In this document: one piece after another, positions 1-13,400 of the stretch
Layout: each line of letters starts with the position of its first letter
How positions within the stretch are numbered: the stretch's first letter is position 1
DNA from: Ferrovibrio sp.
GTDB taxonomy: Bacteria > Pseudomonadota > Alphaproteobacteria > Ferrovibrionales > Ferrovibrionaceae
Length of the DNA: 64,000 nt
Assembly: GCF_017994015.1 (NCBI RefSeq)
Contig: NZ_JAGOLP010000004.1
Span: 1 to 64,000, forward strand
Reading direction: 5' to 3'
The notes under the pieces: generated by a model
The model's input: the letters and a program-made list of their open reading frames with translations, nothing else
Database searches by the model: none
Told to the model about the DNA's origin: nothing
Made by a program: the position numbers and the translations under genes

Positions 1-1
1 C

Positions 2-1420
2 GGCGAATTGCAGGCTGGCCATGCGGCGCTGATCGGCAAGGAAATCAGTGTTGCCGATGCTTTCAAGATCGCCAACGATATCGAACTGCGTTACCGCAAT
101 GCCGGTTTTGTCACCAGCCGCGTGATGGTGCCCGAGCAGGCGATTGAGGATGGCAGCTTCCGCATTGTGGTGTTGGAAGGCTTCATCTCCAAAATCGTGG
201 TGCAGGGCGATATCGGCCCGGCCAAGGCGGCGGTGGAGATGCTGCTCAACCCGCTGCTGAACCAGACACCGGTGAGCATCACCGAAATTGAACGCCGCCT
301 GCTGCTGGCCACCGATATCGCCGGCCTGACCGTGCGCGGCAATCTTGAAGCCGCAACTGACACGCCCGGCGCCTCGGTGATGGTGGTGCAGAGCGCGCGC
401 AAGGATACCGATACGGTATTGACCTTCGATAACCGCAATTCAACCTATCTCGGCGGCGCCGAGACGCTTGCTTCGGTCAATTACAACGCTTTCGGCAGCA
501 ATGCCGACCAGCTTTCGCTGCGCGCCAAGCAGTCCATGCCCTGGGGGCGTTCCTGGTCGGTGGGTGGCGGCTATACCGGCCTGTTCAGCGAAGACGGCCT
601 GACGCTTGGCTTCAACAGCAATTATTCGCGCTCCTATCCGGGCAAGGAATTGAAGCGGCTCGAAATCCAGAGCGATGTGTGGTCGCACACTGCTTCAACC
701 ACCTATCCGCTGATCCGTTCGCGCATGGAAAACCTGCGACTGACCGGCGAATTCGAATACCGCATGGTGGATACCGACCTGCGTAATGCGGCCTATAACC
801 GTGACCGCCTCAGCATCCTGCGCGCCGGCATCAGCTATGACCGCACCGATACCTGGGACGGTATCTCGGCAGCCCGCTTCACCATGCATCGTGGCCTCGA
901 CATGTTGGGTGCCACCAATGAGAATGACGCGCAGGCTTCGCGCAGCGATGGCCATAGCAGCTACACCAAATGGACGCTGGACCTGACCCGGGTGCAGCAG
1001 CTGCCAGCCAATTTCAGCCTGCTCGCCACTGCCAGCGGCCAGTATACCCGCACAGCGCTGCTCTCCAGCGAGGAGATGGCTTTGGGCGGCCCCAATTTTG
1101 GCCGCGGCTTCGATGTCAGCGAGGTTTCCGGCGACAATGGCTGGGCGGGGCTGATCGAACTGCGTTATGCGCCGGAACAGACGCTGTTCCCCGATGGCCT
1201 GCAATTCTATGTCTATTTTGATCGCGGCCAGGTCTGGAGTGTCGGACCTGAGACCACAACGTCCGACCGGATCAGCGTTGCCTCCGCCGGCGGTGGTGTG
1301 CGCGTCAATCTCAATCAGACCCTGTTCGCTTCTCTGGAAACCGCGCGCGGCCTGAATCGGCCGCAGGCGACGATTTCCAATAAGCCGAACGTTTACTTCA
1401 CCTTGAGCGCACGTTTCTGA
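2..1420 (+). CDS. Two-partner secretion outer-membrane transporter (FhaC/ShlB/TpsB family), 3' part
   Basis: The gene enters from the left edge with an open frame, so its start, signal peptide and first POTRA domain lie outside. The visible 470 or so residues begin with a POTRA-like segment (roughly the first 110 residues, including the stretch PEQAIEDGSFRIVVLEG) and continue as a beta-barrel with alternating polar and aromatic strands. The conserved loop-6 hairpin is seen as GGPNFGRGF near nt 1085-1113, matching the (V/I)RG(F/Y) tetrad of TpsB and Omp85 proteins. The chain ends in ...LSARF, with the terminal Phe typical of outer-membrane barrels. Its family secretes one partner TpsA exoprotein, and the giant exoprotein gene starts 11 bp downstream, so the partnership is clear. 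ShlB-type haemolysin activator is the alternative name. Confidence 0.93.
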   Translation, partial: GELQAGHAALIGKEISVADAFKIANDIELRYRNAGFVTSRVMVPEQAIEDGSFRIVVLEGFISKIVVQGDIGPAKAAVEMLLNPLLNQTPVSITEIERRLLLATDIAGLTVRGNLEAATDTPGASVMVVQSARKDTDTVLTFDNRNSTYLGGAETLASVNYNAFGSNADQLSLRAKQSMPWGRSWSVGGGYTGLFSEDGLTLGFNSNYSRSYPGKELKRLEIQSDVWSHTASTTYPLIRSRMENLRLTGEFEYRMVDTDLRNAAYNRDRLSILRAGISYDRTDTWDGISAARFTMHRGLDMLGATNENDAQASRSDGHSSYTKWTLDLTRVQQLPANFSLLATASGQYTRTALLSSEEMALGGPNFGRGFDVSEVSGDNGWAGLIELRYAPEQTLFPDGLQFYVYFDRGQVWSVGPETTTSDRISVASAGGGVRVNLNQTLFASLETARGLNRPQATISNKPNVYFTLSARF

Positions 1421-1431
1421 GGTAGGTTGTC

Positions 1432-4400
1432 ATGGATCGCAAAGATTTCCTCTCCCATTCCCTCGGTGTTGCGCGCAGCTTTCGGTTTCGTCTGCTGACC
1501 AATCTTACCAACGGCCTGGCGATATTGCCGCCAGATGCCCTTAGCGGGCGTCGACGTGGACGCGGCGCTGCCGGCCGCAAGGCCGCTTTGGGCGCCGCTG
1601 CCGGTGCATTGTCGCTCACCGCTTTGTTCAGCCATGCCGGCCAGGCGCAAACCCTGCCGCAGGGCGGCAGCGTTGTTGCAGGTAGTGCCAGCATCAACCA
1701 GCCTTCGCCCACGGCACTCAACGTGGTGCAGACCAGCAACACGGCGATCATCAACTGGCAGTCTTTCAGCATCGGCGCCGGCAATAGCGTCAATTTCCAG
1801 CAGCCTTCGTCGTCTTCGGTGACGTTGAACCGCGTGCTCGGCAATGATCCTTCGGCGATTTTCGGCACCCTGACGGCGACCGGCACAGTGATGCTGGTGA
1901 ACCCGAATGGCGTGTTCTTCGGGCCTGGCTCGCGCGTCGATGTCGGCGGCCTGGTGGCCTCCACGGCGAATATCAAAGATGCCGATTTCCTCGCCGGCAA
2001 ATACCTGTTCGGCACGCCTTCGGCCAATCCGGATGCGCGCATCGTCAACCAGGGCGATATCAGCATCAAGGATGCCGGCTTGGCCGCGCTGGTGGCGCCG
2101 CAGGTGCATAACAACGGTGTGATTCGCGCCCGGCTTGGCCGTGTGGCGCTGGGTGCCGCCCAGAGCTTCACGCTCGATTTCCATGGCGACGGCCTGCTCA
2201 GCTTTGGCGCCGGCAGTGAAGTGGCGGCGGTTTCCGCCAATGCCGATGGCAGTATGCCGGCAGCATTGGTCGTGAATACCGGGCAGATCAGCGCCGAAGG
2301 CGGCGTGGTGGAATTGTCGGCGCGGGCCGTCAAGGGTGTCATCGACAATGTGATCAACACCTCGGGCGTAGTTTCGGCCAAGAGTGTGGGCGTGCAGAAC
2401 GGCAAGATCGTGCTGTCCGGCGGTTCTGCCGGCAAGGTGCAGGTTGCCGGCACTCTCGATGCCAGCGGCACCGGCGCGGGCGAAACCGGCGGCAGCATCA
2501 TCGCCACCGGCGAATCGATTGCCGTGGCTGGCGGCGCCACGATGGATACATCCGGCCAGGCCGGCGGCGGCCTGATCGCAATTGGCAGTGACGGCAGCGG
2601 CGCGGGTGCGCGCGGCACCGGCGCCTGGGCCGGCAGCGTTTCGGTTGCGGCCGGCGCGCAGCTCAAGGCCGATGCGCTGGGCCAGGGCGATGGCGGCACC
2701 GTGGTGGTGCTGGCTGAGGACAAGACCGTGTTCGCCGGCCATATTTCGGCGCGCGGCGGCGCCCAGGGTGGCGATGGCGGCTTCGCGGAAGTTTCCGCCA
2801 AGCAGGATATTGTGCTCACCGGCAGTGCCGATCTGACGGCGGCGCATGGCAAGACCGGCACGCTGCTGATCGATCCAGCCACGCTGAAGATCGTGGCCGC
2901 CGGCGGCGGTACGCAGAACAGCAATGCCGGCGATGGCACAGTGGCGTCGGGCGATGCCGATAGCGGCGAAAACACCATCAGCGTTGCCACGCTGACCGGC
3001 CTGAACAGCACCACCAATATCGTGCTGGAAGCCACCGGCCTGATCACGGTGGATACCAGCATCAGCCTGGCCACCGGCAACGGCAACAGTGTTACGCTGC
3101 GCTCCACCGGTGCGGGCGGCGGCATCACCTTCACCAAGGCCACCGACACAATCTCCACCCAGGGCGGCAGCATCAGCCTGGAGGCGACCGCCCCCGGCGG
3201 CAGCCTGAGCAATATCGGCGGCCTCACCAGCAATGGCGGCAACATCACCCTGTTGGCAGGCGGCAATATCAGCCTGGCCGGCAATATCAATGCCGGCGGC
3301 GGCGCGCTGGTGATCTCCAGTTCGGCGGGTTCGATCACGCGCAGCGGCACCGTGCTGCTGACCGGCAACAGCCTGCGTCTCAGCGCCTTGGGCGGCCATA
3401 TCGGCGCCAGCGGTTCGGCGCTTGCGTTCAATTCCGGTTCGTTGACGCTGGAAACCGGCGGCAATATCTACGTCACCACGGATCGGAAACTATCGAGCCT
3501 GTCGGTGCGCGCCAATCACGCGCTGCTGGCCAGCGGCAATCAGTACAGCGTTGTCGCCAATGGTTTGACCTTCACGGTCAGCGACGACAATGTGAGCGCC
3601 GGTCATACGCTGACCAACATCACTTCATCCGGCACCAATATCAGCTTCATCTCGGATGTTGGCATCACGGCCGGCATTGTGAATGCCGGCGCCGGCGATG
3701 GCACTGTCAGCCTGACCGCGAATGGCGGCAATATCGTGTCGGCTGCCAGCGGTTCGCCGCTGATCACCGGCAGTAGTCTCACGCTGACCGCGCTGGGCAG
3801 CACCGGCCTGAATGGCGCCATCGGCGCCAGCGGCTCGGCCTTGCTTACCGCAGTGAGCAGCCTTACCGCCACGTCCGGCAGCGGCATTGTCAATATCAGC
3901 AATACCGGCACCCTTACGCTCAGCAATATCAGCAGCACCACAACCACTGCGTCCACCATCGCCGCCACCGGCAACATCACGCTGGGCAATGTCAATTTTG
4001 CGCCGACCAGCGGCAGCAGCAGCCTGACCATCAGCAGCAGCGCCGGCAGCATCCTGGATGATGGCGACAGCGCCACCAAACTGACCGCGAATACGCTAAC
4101 CCTGAATGCGGCCAGCGCAATCGGCTCCAGCGGCACGGCGCTTGCCGCAGCCAATGCCAGCTCGATCAACCTGACCGCCACTGCCGGCGACGTGTATTTC
4201 TCCACGGGCGCCACCACCACCGCCACCTTCACGTCTGTCAGCGCCGGTGGACTGATTAATTTGACCAGCGCGGCAGCTGCCACGATCACCAGCGCCGCCA
4301 CCGCCGCCAATGGCAATATTGCCATCACCAGCGGCGGCGACCTTACATATTCCAAGATCAATGCCGGCACCGGCAATGTCACCTTGCAGGTTGGTGGTGG

Positions 4401-7400
4401 CAATCTCTCCGTGGCAATCAGTGGTTCGCCTGAAGGCATCACCGCCAACAAGCTGACCACCAGCACCACGGCCGCGACCCATACTGCCACGCTCAAGACC
4501 CAGGTCAGCGAAATCGTATCCGCTGTGGCGGGCAGCACCAGCGGCAATATCACCGTCAATCAGACCGGCTCGGTAACGCTGACCAATCTGGTCGCCGCCA
4601 GCAGCAGCGGCAGCGTCACGGTCACGGTTACCGGCGATGGCGCGGTCACCACAGTGAAGAATATCAGTGCCGGCGCCGCGGTGAGCGGCGGCACGATCTC
4701 GCTGACCACCTCTGGCGCCATCGTCGCCAGTGCCGGCAATACGCTGGCGGCCAAAACCCTTACCATCAATGCCGGTGGCGCGGTGGCCAGCAGCGCGCAG
4801 CATCTCAAGACGCAGACGGCGCAGCTCTCGCTGACCAATACCGGCAGCTACTATGTCGATAACAGCCAGGAATTGCTGACCAGCCTCACTATCAACAACA
4901 AGCATAACGGCTCAACCGCCAATGACCTCCAGCTAACCTCGCAGGAATTGGGCTTCACAGTTACCGATGATGGCAGCAAGAGCACGCTGTCGGAGATCAA
5001 CAGCACTTTCCTGACCACGTTCAGCTACACCAGCGACAAGACACTGGTGGTGGGTCAGCTTGACCTAGAGAATGTCACCACGGCGAAGCTGACAACCAGC
5101 AATGGCTCGATCATTGATGACGCCAGCGCCAATACGCGTATTTCCGCCAAGGCGTTGCAGTTGACTGCCACCGAGAATGTCGGCGAAAGCGGCAATGCCA
5201 TCGGCATCAACACCACCAAGCTGGCGGTGACCACCGGCGGCAACCTGCTGATCGACAATGCCAATCACTTCAGCGAACTGACCATCGTCAGTACGCATAA
5301 GGACACGTCGGCCAATTACACCTATGCCATTACGGGCCGGCATCTTGATTTTGCAATGACCGATTCGGCCGGTGGCTACACCTTCACCCGCCTGATCGAT
5401 AGCGGCTTTGGCGCCTATGGCGAAAATGATGCTGCTGGCGGCTTGCAATATTTCACCTTCAGCGGTGATCGGGATATCACGCTGGGCCAGGTCAATACCG
5501 GCACTTTCAAATACAGTTACACCCCCGACAACAGCCAAAACTCCTCATCCGCCGAAAATTCAGTCTCCTTCAGCACCTCGAAGGGCGCTATCCTGGACGA
5601 CGGCAACGACAGCACTTATGTGCTTGCTTCTTATATCGCGCTCAGTGCCACAAAGAATGTCGGCACCTCGGCGACAAACGGCGATATCGACATCGTGGCC
5701 AGGGGCATTGCCGTAACGGCTGGCACGGCTTCTGACCTGACCCCGGGCACTGGCGGCATCTATATCAATGCGCTGCGCACCACCGGCGCCGATAACACCG
5801 CCAATACGCTTTATCTCGGCGGCAGAACACGGACTGAGTCCGGCGGCAGCGGCAGCTTTGCCACCAATTCCGGCGATGTGGTGGTGAAGCTGCAGGTCGG
5901 CGATATCGCCACCAGCACCAGTGTTGGTACCGTGAGCGGGTCGGTGACCTTCGAAGCCCTGGCCGGCTCGATCCTCAATCCCAGCAGCAACACCATCAAC
6001 GCCACCACCAAAATGACGTTGAAGGCCAGCGAAGCAATTGGCAGCAGCACCAGCGCGGTGCGTTATAAAGCCAACGAGCTTGATGCCATTGCCACCAATG
6101 GCCTGGTTTCGGTCAGCTACACCGGCAGCAGCAGCATTAAGTTCAATGAGGTGACCGCCGGCAGCACCATCACGTTAACTAGCAGCAGCGACAACGGCGT
6201 CACGCTCGGCAAGGTGATTGCCAATGCCGGCGCCAGCAAGCTGACGATCACCAGCTCGGGCAATCTCAACGATGATGGCAATGATGCCACCGTGATCCAG
6301 GGCAGCGAAATTGCGCTGAGCACCGGCAGCAGCAGCATTGGCGCCACCAACCAGCTCAAGGTCAATACCCCCAAGCTGACGGTTACCAATAACGGTTCGG
6401 TCAATATCGTTTCGTCCCAGGCGCTGACCGATCTGACCATCAGCCGCAGCAGTTCCGCCTCGACAATCAGCATCGCCGGCACTAATCAGACTATCAGCAT
6501 CAGCAGCAGCAGCGGCTATGCGCTGAACACGATCACCAGCAGCAGCAACCTGAATTTTGCCCTGAATGTCAGTAGTTCCACTGCTGTTTCGGTGGGCGCT
6601 GCCAATGTCGGCACCGGCAAGTTCACTGTGTCCACCGCCAGCAACATCACTTACAGCGGCAGCGGCGAGATCCGGGCCGGTGATATTGTCCTCACCGCAG
6701 GCAGCTCCAGTTCCATCGGCACGTCCACCAGCGCTGTTGCCGTCAATGGCGGCAAGCTGACAGTTGAATCCGGCCGCAATATCTATGTCGCCGGCGTCGT
6801 GGCGTTGACCGACCTGACCGTCGTCAGCACCAATTCCTCCACGTCCACGGTCAGCAATTTCGGCATCAGCGGCACCGGCGGAAAAGAGTTCTCGATCACC
6901 GATAGCGGCACCACCAATACAATTGATGTCGCGGGCAATAGCGGCTCGGTCACCAACTTCAGCTTCACCGGCAAAAAGAATATCGCCGTTTCGGAGATTG
7001 TCGCCACCGGCGCCGTGACGCTGAAAACCGATGGCGGCGGGGTCAATTCCAACATCACCATGGTCGGCGGCGGTACGATTAGTGGCAGCAGCGTCACGCT
7101 CTATGCCATCGGCAGTGACACCAAAGACAGCATCGGCAATGGCTCAATCGGCACCAGTGGCCGGGCGATCAAGCTCGGCGCCACTTCTTTGACTGCTGTC
7201 AGCAATGGCAATATCTACATCGACAACAGCAGCACCGCGCTTAGCACGATTGACCTGACGCTGACGCACAAGACTTCGGCGACCACAGACAACAACACCT
7301 ACAGCTTCAGCAATATCGGCACCGACGGCAGCCTGACGATCGGCGATAGCGTAGGCGTCATCACCGTTTCTGGCTCGTCCGGCTCCGGCACGATGGATTT

Positions 7401-10400
7401 CACTTTAAATGCCGACCGCGCCATTTTGACCGCCGGCATTGACGCCGGCACCAACACCACCGGCAAGATCACATTGCAATCAACCGGCGGCGCCACCAAC
7501 GTGGCCGGCACGATCAATCGTGATAGCGGCACGCTTACTGCCGGCGAAGTGAGCCTCATTGCCAAGGCCAGCACCGGCAGCCATGTTGGTAGCTCCGGCC
7601 AGGTCACCACTGCCACTAAGAAGCTGTCGATCAGCAGCGGCGGCAGTATAGATGTCTCTAATAACACCACGCTGACCGATCTCAGCCTTGATGTCAGTTT
7701 CAAGGCTTCCGGCACCGCGAGTAGCAGCACCTACAGCTATGCGGTTGCCGCTACGGGCCTGACTTTCACTGTAGAAGATGTGGTCAGCAGTGGTTCGGTA
7801 AACGCCTTCAAGCTGACCAGCATTTCTCAGAGCGGCCTGAATCTGACGGTCACTTCCGCCAAGACAATTCAGGTTACCAATGTCAATGTCGGTGCCGGCA
7901 CGGTGAAGCTGACGGCGGATTCCAGTTCCAACATCAATGCCACCAACACCAGCAGCAGTGTGATCACTGCCGGCCGCTTGGAAATGACCGGTTCGAGCAT
8001 CGGCAATAGCAACAATGGCAGCTCGACATTTTATGGCACGGTCGGCACGCTGAGCATCAGCGCCAGCGGCACCGTCAATTATAATAATCAGGGTAATCTG
8101 GCGGTCGATGGCCTTAGCAATCGCGGTTCATCCGGCAGCGACAACACGCTCACCTTGACCGTGAATAGCGGCACGTTGACCCAGGCCTCTGGTTCCACGG
8201 CGGCGATTTCGACCAATAAACTGATCCTGACCGTGGATAACGGCGCCATTGGCACCAGCGGCACGCCCCTGGTGATCAATGCCGAAACGCTGACGCTTTC
8301 CAGCGGCAGCAATGTGTATTTCACCAATCAGGCCGATCTCTTCACTTTCGACTGGACTGTGAAGCACAATGTTGGCGGCACCAACAGCTATGGCATCACC
8401 GGCAAGAATCTGAGTGTCACGATGCCGGACAGCGCCAGCGCCGGCAGCACCACGCTGACGCAGTTTGTTGATACTTCCGGCCTTGATTTCACCTTGTCTA
8501 CCGCCACCGGCTTGGCGCTCGGCACGGTGAATGTGCAAAGCGGCCGCCAGCTATCGCTCACCACTACCGGCACCACCAAGAATATCACCACCACTGATAC
8601 CTCGCTGGCGGTCACTGCCGGCAAACTCAGCCTCACGGCCACCGGCAGCGTCGGCGCCTCCGGCACCGCGATCAAGACCAGCGCTCAGGATCTATACGTT
8701 ACCACCGTCGGCAACGTGCATCTGAATAACAGCTCGGCTGATCTGCAAACCCTCAGTATCACCAGCACGCAGGCCACTGGCGGCTCTGCCCCCACCTTCG
8801 GCATCACCGGCGAGAATCTGACCCTTACCATCACCGATAGCGGTGTGGCGGCGGTGTCTGTGGTGGATACCACCGGGCTGGATTTCACTTTCAGCACCAA
8901 GCGCGGCCAGGAGTTGGGCAAGATCGACCTGACCAAGGCCGGCACCGCCACTCTGTCCAGCAGCAGCGCAGCCATCACCACCACCGGCACCAGCACTGAT
9001 CGCCTGACCGCGGCGGTGGTCTCAATCACCGGCACGGCGCTGGGCTCCAGCACCAACAAGCTGCGTGTCGATTCGCCTTACCTGACGCTGTCCACTGGCG
9101 GCGACGTGTATCTGACTTCCAATCTGCATGTCGAAAAACTGAAGCTGACCAATTCCACGGCCAGCAGCACGGCAGACCGTACCTTCGATATCACCGGCAA
9201 GAAGCTGGATGGCACCGATGGCATGACCGCGCAGGCAACCTTCACCAATGCGGGCGGCACGAAATTCTCCACCATCAGCGATACCAGCGGCCTGGATTTT
9301 GAATACTCAACCAGCGGCATGGTCACATACAGCACCATCAATGTCGGCAAGGCCAACCTGCTGACGATCACCGCTCCCTCCGGGATTCGCGAAACCGATG
9401 GCACGTCCAGCATGCTCGCCGGCAAGATTTATCTGGCGGCATCCAGTGGCGCGGTCGGCCAGACCAGCGGCACCGGTGGCGGCCTGCTCGATATCACCAC
9501 TTCGCAGTTCAAGACTGCTGCCAATAACGGCGCTTATATTGATCTGAAGCAGAAGGCCAAGGTTGCGGGCTTCACCGTGGGCGGCACCAGCGAGATCAAG
9601 GTCAGTGCCGGCGACCTGCAAATCGGTACTAGTAACGATACTGATGGCGGCCTGTCGCTGAATGGCGCCACCACCACGATCACGGTGGTGAATGGTTCGA
9701 TCTTGGGCGGCGGAAGCATTAGCGGCTCCGGCACCCTGACACTGAGCGCCTCGGGCGCTATCGGTTCGGCCAATAGTGCGTTGACGACCAGCGCCAATAG
9801 CAGCGGCACCACCACGCTGACCGCCACGGCCAGCGGTGGCGGTATCTATCTGATGGAAAGCTACAGCCTCACTGTGTCGTCGATGACGGCAGCCGGCGAT
9901 GTGGTGCTGAACAACGGCAGCAATAATGCCGGCAATAACTTCACGCTGGCCGGTGCGCTCACTGCCACTGGTCATAACGTGTCAATCATCACGTCGGGCA
10001 CCGGCTCCATCACATCCAACACGGCCAGCACGATCGATGCGGCCAGCCTCACCCTGAGCGCCATCGACGGCTCGATTGGTGCCAGCACGAATGCCAATAC
10101 CAGGGTCAAGACCACCGCCACCAAGCTCACCATCAAGACCATTGGCGGCTTCGTTGTTGGCAGCAGCAGCGACTTGACCGATCTCAGCATCGACCGCACG
10201 CCGACTAGCGGCACCAATAACAGCAGCGGCACGGTTTCGATCACTGCGACCAACCTGACCTGGAGCGCTACAGATTCCAGTGGCACGATCACCTTCACTG
10301 ATGTGTCTGATACGACCGGGCTGAATTTCACCTACCAATCGCGTGGCAATATCGCCGTGAACACGCTGAATCTGGGCAGCGGCACGGCTTCACTCACCGC

Positions 10401-13400
10401 CACACAGGGCGTTAGCACCGCAGCCGCCACCATCACCGGCACCGGCAGCAACAAGCTCACCGCCGGTGCGCTTACCCTGGCCGCCAACACGGGAACCGCC
10501 GCTGCCATCGGCAGCAGCGAAACCGCGCTGGGTTTGAGTGTCTCCAGCCTCGCAGCCTCTGCCGGTACCGGCGGCATCTTTGTCAGCAACGACAAGGCGC
10601 TGACCACAGGGGCGATCAGCTCCAACGGCGCGCTCAGTGTCAAAACCACCACTGGCGATCTGACATTGAATGGCGCCACCAGCTGGGGCAGCGGCACAGC
10701 GTTGACCTTGGAGGCTGCCGGTGCGCTGCGTAGCAACAATATTGCTCTCACTGCCGGCTCAAACGCCAATTCCTCGATCACGCTGAAGGCCGGCACCGGC
10801 ATCGGCAGCGCCGATAGTGCGATCCGTATCGCGCCGTATACCAGCGGCAGCACCGGCTCGACCGTCAGCGCCACGGTCACCGGCACCGGCTCGCTTTACC
10901 TGAATGTCACCAGCAGCCTGGTCGGCGGTCTCACCACATCGGTGAATAACGGTGCCACGGTGGTGACCGGCGCCGGCAATATGACTATTGCCGGCATGAC
11001 ATCGACCACTGATGCAGCGGGCAACGACATCAACGTCACCCTGTCCAGCGGCAACCTGACGATTGGTTCCACCGGCGCCGCCGCCACAATCAGCGCCGGC
11101 ATGCAGAATGGCAAGGTGGTGCTCAACGCCCAGTCCGGCAGCATCAGCCAGGGCAATGCCAACAGCACCATCAATGGCGGTGGCGTGCTGCTTAAAAGCA
11201 GCGGCGTGATCGGCGCCAGCGGCTCGGCGCTGGGGGTGAATTCGCGGCGCCTGGAAGCGGCACTGACGCAATCCGGCTCGGCGATCTACCTCAAGACCAC
11301 CAGCGAATTGAGTGCTGCTCTGTTGTCGACCAACAATGGCACCATCAGCATCGCCGCTGGCGATGCGGCTGCCATTGACCTGAATTCGGTCACCTCCGGC
11401 GGCGGTATTATATCGGTCACCACCACCACCGGCGGCAGCAGGATTGGTATTGGCAATGTGAATGCCGGTAGCGGCGCGGTAACGGTGAATGCCGGCACCG
11501 GCACGGTGTTTGACGATGGCAAGAGCGACACGCTGATCACCGCCAGCACCTTGAGTGTTTACGGCGGCGCCGGCGTTGGCAGCAGCAGCGCGTATCTCAA
11601 TACCAAGACCGCCACCATCACCGGCGGCGCCGGCACCGGCTCGGTCTATATCGCCGATAGCGGCACAACGGGCATCTCGCTCGGCACCAGCGGCACTGCC
11701 TTGTCGGTGACGGATGGCTCGCTGGTGGTCACCACCGCCGGCGCCACCGCTGTGGTCAATGTCACGCAGACCACCGATGGCAGCGGCAAGGATGTAAAGA
11801 TCACCGGCAGCAGCGGTAATGTCACGGTCACCAAACTCTATGCCGGCGCTGCCGCCAGCACAGGTTCGCCCAGCAGCAGCCTGGCCGAAATCAGCGCGGC
11901 CGGTTCAATCCTCACCAGCGGCAGTGACACCCATATCGTTGCCGGCAAGCTGTCGCTGACCTCCACTGGCGGCAATATCGGCGCCGTCACCGATAGCGCC
12001 ACTGGCGCCGGCTCGCCGGTGCTGGTCAAGGTGGGTGGTATCGACAAGCTCTCGGCGGCCACCAATGCCTCAGTGATCTCGGTCAGCAACAGCGGCACCA
12101 CAGCGGTCACCCTGGGCAGCACCGCCATCACGCTTGGCACCGGTTCTTCGGCCTATATCAAGACCGCCGGTGATATGGATGTCAGCGCCGGCCTGTCGGT
12201 CAGCAATGGCAACCTGCTGCTTGAATCCGGCGGCACGCTGACGCTGCCGGCTGCCGGCAGCATCACCATCACCGGCGCACTGACGCTCAAGGGCACCACC
12301 GATGTGGTGGCCAGTGGCGGCGGCCGTGATCTGACCATCACTGCCTCCGGCCTCACCTTCACCAGTGGCTCGACGGGCGGCAACACCAAGCTGACCACCA
12401 CAACCGGTGCGCTGAATGCCAGCCTGACCGGCACCGGCAAGAACCTGACGGTGAGCAATACCGGCACGTTGACCGGACTCACCCTGGCGGCGAATGGCGA
12501 TATCGCCTTCACCAACTCGGTTGGCTTCACCGCCACCTCGGTCACCGCCACCGGCACCAGCCGTAATGTCAAGCTGACCGCCACGACCGGCAATCTCACT
12601 GTGACCACGGCGAATGCCGCGGCCACCGGCACGCTGGAATTGGCCGCGGCGGCGGGCAGCATCCTGGGCGCTTCCGACGGCAGCATGACGGCGGCGGAAC
12701 TCAAGATGACCTCGCAGACCGCCATTGGCACCAGCAGCCAGGCCTTCACCACGGCAATCAGCAAGGTATCGGCCACCGTCACCGGCACCGGCGATATCTA
12801 CCTGGCCTATACCAGCAATGGCGCCACCACCGGCGATCTCAGCACCGCCAGCGGCGATATCAACGTGTCGCTCAATACCGGCACGCTGACCGTGGATGGC
12901 AGCAAGATCAGTGCCGGCAATAGCGGCAGCCTGTCGCTCAAGTCGGGCGGCACCGTGGCGCTGACCGGCGGCTATATCAACAAGGGCGGCGACACAACCA
13001 AGTCCGGCCTGGCTGTCGAAGCCAGCACCATCACGCTGGCCGGCGCCATCAACACCACCGGCGCCCAGGTCTACAAGGGTGCCGCTACCGTCAAGGGTGA
13101 CCTCACCGCCAAGTCGATCTCCTTCGACAAGCAGGTGAAACTCAGTGACACCGCGGACCAGACCTTCAATACCAGTGCGGCCAATGGCGATGTCATCCTG
13201 GCCGGCGGCTTCTTTGGCCAGGCCCAGTCGCTGGAGATCAAGGCCGGCACCGGCAAGGTGGCGATCCAGACGGCAAGCTCCAATGGCGGCAGCCTGACCA
13301 TCTCTGGTGGCACTATCGAGCTTGCCTCGATCACCACGGAAGGCGCGCAAAGCTATACTGGTGCCACCACGCTGAATGGCAGCAGCTACACCACCAATGG

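Noticed and set aside
1393..3464. Minus-strand open frames of 668 and 688 aa opposite the exoprotein start
   Set aside because: Shadow frames over the TPS domain; low-complexity proteins and no start signals.
3397..12760. CRISPR-like array from regular repeats
   Set aside because: Repeats are diverged, in frame and coding; spacing is hundreds of bases.
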